Positions 38,099 through 46,410 of a DNA stretch of 64,000 bases are shown here, piece after piece. The notes under the pieces were generated by a model. That model did no database searches. It was not told the origin of the DNA and was given only the letters and a program-made list of their open reading frames with translations. This DNA is from Caldimonas manganoxidans ATCC BAA-369 (GTDB lineage Bacteria; Pseudomonadota; Gammaproteobacteria; Burkholderiales; Burkholderiaceae_C). The stretch lies in NCBI RefSeq assembly GCF_000381125.1, contig NZ_KB905935.1, forward strand, positions 62,001 through 126,000, read 5' to 3'. Positions within the stretch are counted from its first letter, which is position 1, and the number at the start of each line of letters is the position of its first letter. The translations under genes were made by a program, and so were the position numbers.

Positions 38099-40764
38099 GC
38101 CAACGCCTCCTCGCCCATCGAGCCATCCCAATGCGCCTTGCGGCACAAGCCGGCCGCGGCGCAATGCTCGCATGCCGGCCCCTGCCCCAAGGGCGGCAGC
38201 GGCGCCCCCGCTGCCAAACGGGTGAAGTCCTCGGCCAGTCCTGCCCGCAGCGCCGCCGCACTGTCGGTCACTCGTGGATGCTCGATCCACTTCACTGGCG
38301 TCTCCAGTGCCAAATAGCCAGCCTCCAACCCCTCCAATTCCTCCACCGCCCCGACGAGGCCTTCCCACAAGGCCGCATAGAAGGCCAGCTGCGTATCCTC
38401 CAGCGGCCGACGCACACGGGCTCGCAAGCTATCGGCCGAAGACGTCTTGTAGTCGATCAACCGGGCCCGGGCCCCACCGTGCTGCTGCATCAGCCGGTCC
38501 ACCCGATCCAGCCGACCTTTCAAATCGGCCGGCCCTGCACCAGACATCGAAACAGCCCACTCGCCGCGCTCGAAGCGCCACCCCTGAGCCTCTTGAGCAT
38601 GCAGCCAGTCCACATAAGCCGGGGCCAAACGCTCGAAATACAACCACTCGGCCAAAAAGGCCGCATCGTCCAGGCCCAGTGCCTGCTGTTGCTGTCGCCC
38701 CATCGCCAGCAGTCGATCGACATCGGCCTGCCAATCGTTGCTCGGTGATGCGCGCGACACATGGAATGCATGCAGCACCCCGTGCAGCCACTGGCCCAGG
38801 TCGCGCCGGTCCGGCGCATCATCGAGCACCTCGACCTCCTGCAGGCCCAGCATGTGCAGCGCAAAAAAACGATAGGGACAGGCTCGCAAGGCCTCATAGG
38901 CCGACGCGCTGACCTTCGATGGCAACAAAGCCGGCGCCGAAGGCCGCGTCGGCCGCACGACACGCACGGGCAAGACCTGGCGCACCAACCCATCGGTGGC
39001 CGCCGCCCAGTCGCGCCCGGCGCGGCGCAGCGCCAGGCGCAGGGGCTCCAGCAGCGGCGACACCTGCAGCGGCTCGCCCTGATGCGTGCGCCGCCATGAC
39101 AGGCTCAAGCGCGGGTGGGTGAGCACATGGCGCAGCGCCAGCCGCTCGCGCTGCCAGAGCGCTTGCCCCGTGGGCAGCCCCAAATCACGGCGCTCGGCCT
39201 CACTCAAGCAGCCACCGACACTGGCTGCAGCCCCCAGGTGCGTGTGATCGCAGCCGGGCAAGACCACCGCCGCAAAGGGCCGCAGCATGCATCGCGACAG
39301 CGGCGCAATCACCACCTCGGCGGGCTCCTGAGGCGCCGGTCGAAACGACACCGCCTCCAGCACTTCGTCCACCCAGGCCCGATACTCCACGCGGTCGCAC
39401 ACCAATTGCGCGGCCTGCCTGCCGTAGGCACCGGCCCCAGCCTCCCCCTCGTGCAAATGCAAGGCCTGCAACAACTGGGCTCCTGCAGGATCGCGCTGCA
39501 GGCGCTGCCAGGCTCCGCAACGCTGCAACCCTTGCACGAGAGCCTGCTGCCATCGAGCGAGAAGCGTCTGCGTCAGACGCGCCAGCGGTTCGCGCACCTC
39601 GCTCCAAAACTGCCATAGCGACCGCGCCGCTTCCGGCAGAGCCTGCAGCCGCACCTGCGCCACCGAAGCCGCTTGCTGTCGGCGCAGCGCCTCCTCCAAC
39701 GCCACGAGCCCCGCCTCGTGCCCTTGAAGGTCCACGAACCCGCTCTTGAGCCAGTCCAGCAGTTCATCCGTGGACGCCCCGGCCTCGCACAGCCGCAGCA
39801 GCCCCATCACGCATGCGCCCGCCCGGGTCGTGGACAGCTTCCAGCCCGTCTCATCATGAACGCGGACCTTCTCCCGCTCCAACAAGGCCCGAATGCGGCG
39901 CACCAGCCCGCGGTCCTGGGCCACCAAGGCCACTGGCACCTCGCCGTCGGCCACATGACGCAAAACCCGGGCTGCCGCCACCTGGGCCTCCTCCTCGGCG
40001 TCCCGACACGCCACCAAGGACGGCACCTGCCGCATGTCGGTGATCGCGGTCCCTTCGGGTGGATTCACCTCCAGCCACAGCGCCGGACCAGGAAATTGCG
40101 CCACGACCGATGCCATGAGCGCATCGACCTCGCCGGCCTGCACGACCGCCCAAGCCGCCGGCCGCACCCGGAACAACGCATCGGTGGGCAGCGTGTCGCG
40201 CTGGCGTGCCCAGGCCCAGGCCACCCGAGCCAAGGCCCCCTCCACCTCACCGGCGGCCACCTGAGCCGCCAGCCGGCTTTCGAGCCGCTCCTGCACACGA
40301 GCCCACCAAGCCTCCCGCAGATCGGGAGGCTGACAAGCCGCCCCCTCCATCAGCTGATGGGTCGTCTCCACGAGCAGACGCACCCAGTGCCGGAACATCA
40401 CTACATCGTTCTGCGCGGTCCATCGGGCCCAGGACTGGCTGGCCAGCAAAGGCGCCGCGGCCAAGCGGTCGACCAGCGCATTGCCGGTTGGCAACGCCTC
40501 TGGGATGTCCTGCGGCGGCCCCAACGCGGCCGCCAGCGTCTGCGTGGTTTCGAACCGGGGCATCCATCCGGCACCGACCTGACTGGCCCAAGCTTCGCGG
40601 GCCAAGGGCAGATGTTGCGCAAAAGGCACGATCACCCACAGGTCACGCGCCGCCATGCCGTGCCGTTCGAGGAAGCGACGCAGCGCCAAGATGACGTCCG
40701 CCCAGGACTCCGGTGCGCTGGGCAGCTGGCATCGTTCGAGCGAAGTCGGCATCGAAGAAGACAT
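38095..40764 (-). CDS. addB: AddB-type nuclease subunit with Fe-S cluster motif
   Basis: Partner of AddA, 889 residues, with an inactivated helicase-like N-terminus and a C-terminal PD-(D/E)XK nuclease. The nuclease motif LIDYKTSSADS lies near 780. Four cysteines likely bind a 4Fe-4S cluster that staples the nuclease domain: one in LRACPYRFFALHML (near 655) and three in the C-terminal CEHCAAAGLC. The start ATG at 40764 has no strong ribosome-binding site; a second ATG lies 12 bases on. It is divergent from trxA with 131 bases between, and translationally coupled to addA. Confidence 0.9.
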   Translation of the reverse strand: MSSSMPTSLERCQLPSAPESWADVILALRRFLERHGMAARDLWVIVPFAQHLPLAREAWASQVGAGWMPRFETTQTLAAALGPPQDIPEALPTGNALVDRLAAAPLLASQSWARWTAQNDVVMFRHWVRLLVETTHQLMEGAACQPPDLREAWWARVQERLESRLAAQVAAGEVEGALARVAWAWARQRDTLPTDALFRVRPAAWAVVQAGEVDALMASVVAQFPGPALWLEVNPPEGTAITDMRQVPSLVACRDAEEEAQVAAARVLRHVADGEVPVALVAQDRGLVRRIRALLEREKVRVHDETGWKLSTTRAGACVMGLLRLCEAGASTDELLDWLKSGFVDLQGHEAGLVALEEALRRQQAASVAQVRLQALPEAARSLWQFWSEVREPLARLTQTLLARWQQALVQGLQRCGAWQRLQRDPAGAQLLQALHLHEGEAGAGAYGRQAAQLVCDRVEYRAWVDEVLEAVSFRPAPQEPAEVVIAPLSRCMLRPFAAVVLPGCDHTHLGAAASVGGCLSEAERRDLGLPTGQALWQRERLALRHVLTHPRLSLSWRRTHQGEPLQVSPLLEPLRLALRRAGRDWAAATDGLVRQVLPVRVVRPTRPSAPALLPSKVSASAYEALRACPYRFFALHMLGLQEVEVLDDAPDRRDLGQWLHGVLHAFHVSRASPSNDWQADVDRLLAMGRQQQQALGLDDAAFLAEWLYFERLAPAYVDWLHAQEAQGWRFERGEWAVSMSGAGPADLKGRLDRVDRLMQQHGGARARLIDYKTSSADSLRARVRRPLEDTQLAFYAALWEGLVGAVEELEGLEAGYLALETPVKWIEHPRVTDSAAALRAGLAEDFTRLAAGAPLPPLGQGPACEHCAAAGLCRKAHWDGSMGEEALA

Positions 40765-40895
40765 GCATCACGAGGATTCGATCCACGCGGCCCACTGCCG
40801 CGCGGACTCCCTGACGGCTCAAGGGCCAGCAGGCTTTGTGTCAAAATCATTGTGCCTTGTCGGGCTGGAGGCCTGACGCACACGAGGATTGAACA

Positions 40896-41225
40896 ATGAG
40901 CAGCGAGCTGATCAAACACGTCTCGGATGCGTCTTTCGACGCCGACGTGCTGCAGGCCGACAAGCCTGTGTTGGTGGACTACTGGGCGGAGTGGTGCGGT
41001 CCTTGCAAGATGATCGCTCCCATCCTGGACGAAGTGGCCAGAGACTACAACGGCCGTCTGCAAGTCGCCAAGATGAACGTCGACGAAAACCGGGAAGTGC
41101 CCGCCAAATTCGGCATTCGCGGCATCCCCACCTTGATGCTGTTCAAGGGAGGCCAGCTCGCCGGCACCAAAGTTGGCGCACTGACCAAGGCCCAGTTGAC
41201 GGCCTTCGTCGACGGGCATCTATAA
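40896..41225 (+). CDS. trxA: Thioredoxin 1
   Basis: Small cytoplasmic dithiol-disulphide oxidoreductase of 109 residues. The active site WCGPC places Cys34 and Cys37 as the redox pair, and the cis-proline loop [10 protein letters not shown] and GALTKAQL are typical. The ribosome-binding site ACGAGGATTGAACA lies just before the ATG. Its last codons and stop contain the -10 box of the rho promoter. The trxA-rho order is common in proteobacteria. Confidence 0.97.
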   Translation: MSSELIKHVSDASFDADVLQADKPVLVDYWAEWCGPCKMIAPILDEVARDYNGRLQVAKMNVDENREVPAKFGIRGIPTLMLFKGGQLAGTKVGALTKAQLTAFVDGHL

Positions 41226-41226
41226 T
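41196..41226 (+). promoter_or_regulatory. Candidate rho promoter within the end of trxA
   Basis: TTGACG (41196-41201) and a perfect TATAAT (41221-41226) with a 19-base spacer. The TAA stop of trxA lies inside the -10 box. Transcription would start near 41233, giving rho a leader of about 255 bases. The leader 41227-41488 contains no gene that I can support. Confidence 0.6.
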
Positions 41227-41488
41227 CAGCGCGAAAGTTGGCTGACGCCGGAGCCACAAGCCCGGCGCAGCTCGACGGGCAATAGGTCGCTGAACTCGCC
41301 GCTGCGCCCCATTCATTGCCGGCGCTCAGTTTCGGCTCACCACCCTTCCTAAACGCAGCATCCGCGGACATCGCGGACGCAAACCGGCGCAGGTTGACGG
41401 CGCTGCCTGCCTCATGGGCAGCGCAGCCGCCTCGCTGATGCCTCAGGTTTCTCCAGTTTCGTCTTCACACCGACCAGGGTTCGCACCC

Positions 41489-42751
41489 ATGCACCTTTCA
41501 GAACTCAAAGTCCTGCACGTCTCGGAGCTCATCAAAATGGCCGAGTCGCTGGAGATCGAAAACACCAGCCGTATGCGCAAGCAAGAGCTGATGTTTGCGA
41601 TCATGAAAAAGCGCGCCAAACAAGGCGAGCAGGTGTTCGGCGATGGCGTGCTGGAAGTGCTGCCCGACGGTTTCGGCTTCCTGCGCTCGCCCGAGACCAG
41701 CTTCCTGGCCAGCACCGACGACATCTACCTTTCGCCCAGCCAGATCCGCCGCTTCAACCTGCACACCGGCGACATGATCGAGGGCGAAGTTCGCACTCCC
41801 AAGGACGGTGAACGCTATTTCGCCTTGGTCAAGGTCGACCGTGTCAACGGCCTCACCCCCGAGGAGAACAAGCACAAAATCATGTTCGAGAACTTGACCC
41901 CGCTCTTCCCCAAAGAGCAGTTCAAGCTCGAACGCGACATCCGTTCGGACGAAAACATCACCAGTCGCATCATCGACCTCATCGCCCCCATCGGTAAAGG
42001 CCAACGCGCCCTGCTGGTGGCCCCGCCCAAGAGCGGCAAGACCGTGATGATGCAGCACCTGGCCCACGCGATCACGGCCAACTACCCCGACGTCTACCTC
42101 ATCGTGCTGCTCGTCGACGAGCGCCCCGAGGAAGTGACCGAGATGCAGCGCACCGTGCGCGGTGAAGTGATCAGCTCCACCTTCGACGAGCCTGCCGCTC
42201 GTCACGTGCAAGTGGCTGAAATGGTCATCGAGCGGGCCAAACGCCTGGTCGAGCTGAAGAAGGACGTGGTCATCCTGCTGGACTCCATCACCCGCCTGGC
42301 GCGTGCCTACAACAACGTGCTGCCCTCCTCGGGCAAGGTGCTCACCGGCGGTGTGGATGCCAACGCCCTGCAGCGGCCCAAGCGCTTCTTTGGCGCGGCC
42401 CGCAACATCGAAGAAGGCGGCTCGCTCACCATCATCGGGACGGCCCTGATCGACACTGGCAGCCGCATGGACGAAGTGATCTACGAGGAATTCAAAGGCA
42501 CCGGCAACTGCGAGATCCACCTGGACCGCCGCATGGCCGAAAAGCGGGTGTATCCCTCGATCCTGCTCAACAAGTCAGGCACCCGCCGCGAGGAACTGCT
42601 GCTCAAGCCCGAGATCCTGCAAAAGACCTGGATCCTGCGCAAGCTGCTGTACCCGATGGACGAAATCGAAGCGATGGAATTCATCCTCGACAAAATGAAG
42701 TCCACCAAGAACAACCACGACTTCTTCGACCTCATGCGTCGAGGTGGGTGA
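41489..42751 (+). CDS. rho: Transcription termination factor Rho
   Basis: Hexameric RNA-dependent ATPase of 420 residues. The N-terminal helical and RNA-binding OSB domain (about 1-125) includes [14 protein letters not shown] and [13 protein letters not shown]. The ATPase domain has Walker [13 protein letters not shown] near 178-189, Walker [17 protein letters not shown], the Q-loop region and [19 protein letters not shown]. The ATG at 41489 ([15 protein letters not shown]) matches family N-termini; an in-frame ATG at 41414 would add 25 unrelated residues. It is preceded by a long leader, as E. coli rho is, where attenuation occurs. Confidence 0.97.
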   Translation: MHLSELKVLHVSELIKMAESLEIENTSRMRKQELMFAIMKKRAKQGEQVFGDGVLEVLPDGFGFLRSPETSFLASTDDIYLSPSQIRRFNLHTGDMIEGEVRTPKDGERYFALVKVDRVNGLTPEENKHKIMFENLTPLFPKEQFKLERDIRSDENITSRIIDLIAPIGKGQRALLVAPPKSGKTVMMQHLAHAITANYPDVYLIVLLVDERPEEVTEMQRTVRGEVISSTFDEPAARHVQVAEMVIERAKRLVELKKDVVILLDSITRLARAYNNVLPSSGKVLTGGVDANALQRPKRFFGAARNIEEGGSLTIIGTALIDTGSRMDEVIYEEFKGTGNCEIHLDRRMAEKRVYPSILLNKSGTRREELLLKPEILQKTWILRKLLYPMDEIEAMEFILDKMKSTKNNHDFFDLMRRGG

Positions 42752-42795
42752 GTCGGGACCAGGAACAGTCCTTGGCGGACTGTTCCGCGCCCGAC
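42752..42795 (+). terminator. Long hairpin directly after rho
   Basis: Starts at the base after the rho stop. The inner stem GGAACAGTCC/GGACTGTTCC (42762-42771, 42777-42786) is a perfect 10-bp stem with a 5-base loop. An outer stem GTCGGG/CCCGAC (42752-42757, 42790-42795) extends it. No U-run follows directly, the nearest being at 42830-42834, so it may protect the 3' end rather than terminate. Confidence 0.5.
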
Positions 42796-42875
42796 GAACC
42801 GGTCGAGCTCTGCGAGACCGTGGACTCGGTTTTTGTGAACTGCGGCGGCTGTGATCCTCAGCAACCTTCGAGCAC

Positions 42876-42886
42876 TGCTATATAAT
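42876..42886 (+). promoter_or_regulatory. Candidate rpmE2 promoter (-10 region)
   Basis: The sequence TGCTATATAATTA contains an extended -10 (TGC-TATATA) and an overlapping TATAAT at 42881-42886, about 80 bases before the rpmE2 start. No good -35 hexamer is visible, which suits an extended -10 promoter. Confidence 0.5.
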
Positions 42887-42965
42887 TAAAGGTTTCCTGT
42901 ATTCCGGAAAGTGCGCCGAGGGGTTCGGCGTGGCTCCCGGCGCGATTGCGATCAAAGGACTCGGC

Positions 42966-43226
42966 ATGAAAGAAGGCATCCACCCCAACTACCGCGAAGT
43001 CTGCTTCGTGGATCTGTCCAACGGTTTTCAATTCGTGACGCGTTCGTGCGCGCCCACCAAAGAAACCATCAAGATGGACGACGGCCGTGAACTGCCGCTG
43101 TTCAAACTGGAAACCTCCAGTGAGTCGCACCCCTTCTATACGGGGACGCAAAAAAGCGTGGACAACTTGGGCGGCCGCGTCGAGAAATTCCGCAACAAGT
43201 TCGCCCGCGTCGGCCTCAAGAAGTAA
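42966..43226 (+). CDS. rpmE2: 50S ribosomal protein L31, type B
   Basis: Zinc-independent large-subunit protein of 86 residues. It begins [20 protein letters not shown] and contains [14 protein letters not shown] and [10 protein letters not shown], as in the L31 family. The CxxC zinc-ribbon pairs of type A are absent; two single cysteines (in EVCF and RSCA) are far apart. The start at 42966 has AAAGGA upstream. A longer frame from 42930 adds 12 unrelated residues. It follows rho and is closed by an intrinsic terminator. Confidence 0.95.
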   Translation: MKEGIHPNYREVCFVDLSNGFQFVTRSCAPTKETIKMDDGRELPLFKLETSSESHPFYTGTQKSVDNLGGRVEKFRNKFARVGLKK

Positions 43227-43274
43227 TCCCTGCGGCGGCAGGGTCTGTTCGCCACACACCCCAGCCCCGATCAC

Positions 43275-43310
43275 AAGGCAGCCCAGACATCGGGCTGCCT
43301 TGTTCGTTTT
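43275..43310 (+). terminator. Intrinsic terminator after rpmE2
   Basis: Perfect 10-bp stem AAGGCAGCCC/GGGCTGCCTT (43275-43284, 43292-43301) with a 7-base loop, followed by the T-rich TGTTCGTTTT. It lies 48 bases after the rpmE2 stop. Confidence 0.8.
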
Positions 43311-43359
43311 CGGGCCCGCTCTGTAAGACACTGCCCCAGCAGCGCCGAAATCCTGCATC

Positions 43360-45036
43360 ATGGCGGCCGTGCTGCACGCCTGCCCTCCTGCCTTGAACCG
43401 CCCCACCCCAGCCATCGTCACCCAACGCGCTGCGCGGCGCTTGCCCCGTTGGGCCTTGTTGCTGCTGTGCGCGGCCTATGTCCTGCCGGGCCATTTCGGG
43501 CGAGACCCCTGGCGCAATGCAGACGTCACCGCGTATGGCTACATGCACGCGCTGGCCCACGGGGGCGACTGGTGGCACCCGACGATCGCCGGACTGCCCT
43601 CTGACGGCGGCTTGTTGCCTTATTGGCTGGGGGCGCTATTCATCCAGGCTTTCGGCAGTTGGATCGGGCCGGAGCTGGCGGCTCGCGTGCCCTTTGCGCT
43701 ATTGCTGGCCACCACCCTGGCCCTCACCTGGTACAGCTGCTACCACCTGGCCCGTACGGAAGCGGCCCAGCCGGTGGCCTTTGCCTTTGGCGGCGAGGCC
43801 CATCCCATAGACTACGCACGGGCCGTGGCCGACGGTGCCGTGTTGGCCCTTTTGGCCAGCCTGGGTTTGTTGCAGCTTGGGCATGAGATCACGCCCGAGC
43901 TGGTCCAGCTTGCCGGCGTGAGCTTATGCCTCTATGCCGTCTCGGCCAGCACCTACCGAGGCTGGCAGCCCCGTCTGGCCATCGTGCTTGCCCTGCCGCT
44001 GATGGCCGGCAGCGGCGCCCCCAGCTTGGCATTGACCCTGGCGGCGGCCGCCACGATCGTGTGTTGGCGCTCTCATTACGACGCCACCCGCGCCTTTGTT
44101 CCCTGGGTGCTGGTTTCGGCCTTGTTCGCCGCCCTGCTGGCAACCGCTTTCGGCACTTGGGGCTGGCGGATCAACCAATGGCCGTCCGTGACCCAGATCC
44201 TGCGGCTGCTCGTTTGGTTCACCTGGCCGGCGTGGCTGCTGGCCGGGTGGACATTGTGGCGCTGGCGCCAGCACCTGCAGCATCGACACATCGCCTGGCC
44301 TGCATCGATCGTTGCGATCGCGGTGATCGCCTGTGCCGCGATGAACGGCTCCGACCGGGCATTGCTGCTGGGCCTGCCCGCCCTGGCCGTGCTATCGGCC
44401 TTCGCGTTGCCGACGCTGCGGCGGACCATGGCTTCGGCCATCGACTGGTTCTCCGTGTGCTTCTTCAGCGCCGGCGCCCTGTTCGTGTGGGTGATGTATG
44501 CCGCCATGCACACCGGTATCCCCGCCAAGCCGGCCGCCAACATCGCCAAGCTCGCCCCGGGTTTCGAAGCCAGTTTTTCCTTGCCAGCACTGTGCCTGGG
44601 CATCGCCGCGACCCTGGCCTGGGGCTGGTTGGTGCGCTGGCGCACGGGCCGGCATCGGGAAGTGCTGTGGCGCAGTCTCGTGCTGCCCGCCAGCGGCGTG
44701 GCCTTGATCTGGTTGCTGATGCTCACCCTGTGGTTGCCCTTGCTGAACTATGCCCGCAGCGACCGCCCGCTGGTCGAGCGCCTGACACGCCATCTACCGG
44801 CTGGCGCCTGCGTGCTGACCAGCGGCTTGCCGCGCCATCAGCTCGCAGCCCTGCAAGCCCTGGGAGGCTTGCGCGTGCAAGCCAGCCTGGAGGCAGGCCC
44901 TCGAGATTGCCGCTACCTCTTGTTGATCGGCTCACGGCGCAGCCCGCCCGTGGCACCTGCGGGGTGGACCTTGGTGGCCGCCGAACGGCGTCCGACGGAT
45001 CGCCACGAGCAGACCTATCTCTACCGCAGGGACTGA
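43360..45036 (+). CDS. Polytopic GT39/ArnT-like glycosyltransferase, putative
   Basis: Integral membrane protein of 558 residues with about 11-12 hydrophobic helices. Near the N-terminus, after the first helix, lies FGRDPWRNADVTAYGYMHAL, resembling the acidic catalytic loop of GT-C enzymes such as ArnT and PMT, where an Asp/Glu pair contacts the polyprenyl-sugar donor. A soluble C-terminal part (about 470-558) follows the last helix. Donor and acceptor are unknown. The gene starts 50 bases after the rpmE2 terminator and is followed after 6 bases by a MATE exporter gene, so the two probably share a transcript. The assignment rests on the loop and topology only. Confidence 0.6.
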   Translation: MAAVLHACPPALNRPTPAIVTQRAARRLPRWALLLLCAAYVLPGHFGRDPWRNADVTAYGYMHALAHGGDWWHPTIAGLPSDGGLLPYWLGALFIQAFGSWIGPELAARVPFALLLATTLALTWYSCYHLARTEAAQPVAFAFGGEAHPIDYARAVADGAVLALLASLGLLQLGHEITPELVQLAGVSLCLYAVSASTYRGWQPRLAIVLALPLMAGSGAPSLALTLAAAATIVCWRSHYDATRAFVPWVLVSALFAALLATAFGTWGWRINQWPSVTQILRLLVWFTWPAWLLAGWTLWRWRQHLQHRHIAWPASIVAIAVIACAAMNGSDRALLLGLPALAVLSAFALPTLRRTMASAIDWFSVCFFSAGALFVWVMYAAMHTGIPAKPAANIAKLAPGFEASFSLPALCLGIAATLAWGWLVRWRTGRHREVLWRSLVLPASGVALIWLLMLTLWLPLLNYARSDRPLVERLTRHLPAGACVLTSGLPRHQLAALQALGGLRVQASLEAGPRDCRYLLLIGSRRSPPVAPAGWTLVAAERRPTDRHEQTYLYRRD

Positions 45037-45042
45037 TCGCAA

Positions 45043-46410
45043 ATGGCCGCCTGGCGATCCATCGCCCGCGATGCGAGCTCCATTTTGATCGGTCAACTCG
45101 CCACCATCGGCTTCGGTGTGGCCGATACCCTGATGGCCGGGCGCGCGTCGAGCGAGGACCTGGCCGCGCTGTCCGTCGGCGCGGCTTTTTACATCAGCAT
45201 CTTCATCGGGCTGACCGGCGTCGTGCAGGCCTTGATCCCCGTGGTGGGCCAGCATCACGGCAGCGGCCATCCTCGCCTGGTGGGACGCGCTTTTCAACAA
45301 GGCGTGTGGCTGGCCTTGGGGCTGGCCGTGCCCGCCATGCTGCTGATGTTCTTTCCCGATGCGCTGCTGGCGCTGACCGACATCACGCCAGAAGTGGCTC
45401 AGCGCACGCGCGAGTACCTGTTTTGGCTCGGTTGGGGCCTGCCGCTGGCACTGCTGCTGCGCTGCTACAGCGCGCTGAACCAGGGCATGTCCCGCCCCCT
45501 GCTGGTGACCATGCTGCAACTGGGCGGCCTGGCGCTCAAGTTGCCGCTCAACGCCTGGCTGGTGTTCGGCGGCGGCGCCGTCCCGGCACTGGGCGTGAAG
45601 GGCTGCGCGCTAGCCACGTTGTTGGTCCTGGCGCTGCAACTCCTCGTGGCCTGGGTGATGCTGTGGCGACTGCCGATCTACGCCCCCTTCAGGCTTTGGC
45701 ACGACTGGGAAGGGCCCCGTTGGTCAGACCAGAAAGAGCTGCTGCGCCTGGGTCTGCCCGCCGGAGCGAGCTACTTCGTCGAAGTCACGGCTTTCACCTT
45801 GATGGCCGTCTTCATCTCACATTTCGGCACGACCGCCTTGGCCGGGCATCAGATCGTGGCCAACCTGGCCTCGGTGGCCTATATGCTGCCTTTGTCCATC
45901 GCGGTGGCCACGGGGGCCCAAGTGGCCCAGTTACGTGGTGCCGGCAATGCCCAAGGCGCCTGGCACGCCGGCTCTCAAGGCATCGGCATGGCCGTGGGCC
46001 TGTCGGTGGGCCTGGGCTTGGGCCTGTTCGTCCTGCGTGGCCCCATCGTCTCGGCCTACAGCCTGGACCCCGCCGTGCGAACCATCGCACTGCAGCTGTT
46101 CGTCTTCATCGCCATCTACCAGATTTTCGATGCGGCGCAGGTCACGACAGCGTTTGCCCTGCGTTCCTTTCGTATTGCCGCGGCGCCTGCGGTGGCTTAC
46201 GTGGTGTCACTGTGGGGCATCGGCTTGGCCGGAGGATGGGTGCTCGGCTTCAACTTCGGGGGCCACATCCCCCGCGCCTTGCACGGTGCCAGCGGTTTTT
46301 GGGCCGCCAATCTCGCCGCCCTCGCCCTGGTGGCCACCCTCCTGCTGCTGATGTACCGACGGCTTGGCCGCGGCTTCATGCAGACGGCGCAGCCACTGGC
46401 GAGGCCATGA
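45043..46410 (+). CDS. MATE family efflux transporter
   Basis: Cation-coupled exporter of 455 residues with 12 predicted helices in two similar halves. Typical NorM-branch stretches are ATIGFGVADTLMAGRAS, GLTGVVQALIPVVGQHHGSG, GLPLALLLRCYSALNQG and, in the second half, HFGTTALAGHQIVANLASVAYMLPLSIAVATGAQV. Substrate is unknown. It starts 6 bases after the GT39-like gene with AGGGA upstream. Its last 35 bases overlap the convergent phoR gene, an unusual tail-to-tail coding overlap. Confidence 0.92.
   Translation: MAAWRSIARDASSILIGQLATIGFGVADTLMAGRASSEDLAALSVGAAFYISIFIGLTGVVQALIPVVGQHHGSGHPRLVGRAFQQGVWLALGLAVPAMLLMFFPDALLALTDITPEVAQRTREYLFWLGWGLPLALLLRCYSALNQGMSRPLLVTMLQLGGLALKLPLNAWLVFGGGAVPALGVKGCALATLLVLALQLLVAWVMLWRLPIYAPFRLWHDWEGPRWSDQKELLRLGLPAGASYFVEVTAFTLMAVFISHFGTTALAGHQIVANLASVAYMLPLSIAVATGAQVAQLRGAGNAQGAWHAGSQGIGMAVGLSVGLGLGLFVLRGPIVSAYSLDPAVRTIALQLFVFIAIYQIFDAAQVTTAFALRSFRIAAAPAVAYVVSLWGIGLAGGWVLGFNFGGHIPRALHGASGFWAANLAALALVATLLLLMYRRLGRGFMQTAQPLARP

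Noticed and set aside
38099-38368. 90-residue N-terminal extension of AddA
   Set aside because: It lies within addB in another frame, is Gly/Arg-rich, and the ATGA overlap at 38095-38098 is a much better start.
42966-43226. Zinc-binding type A L31
   Set aside because: The two cysteines are isolated and do not form the CxxC pairs; sequence and length fit type B.
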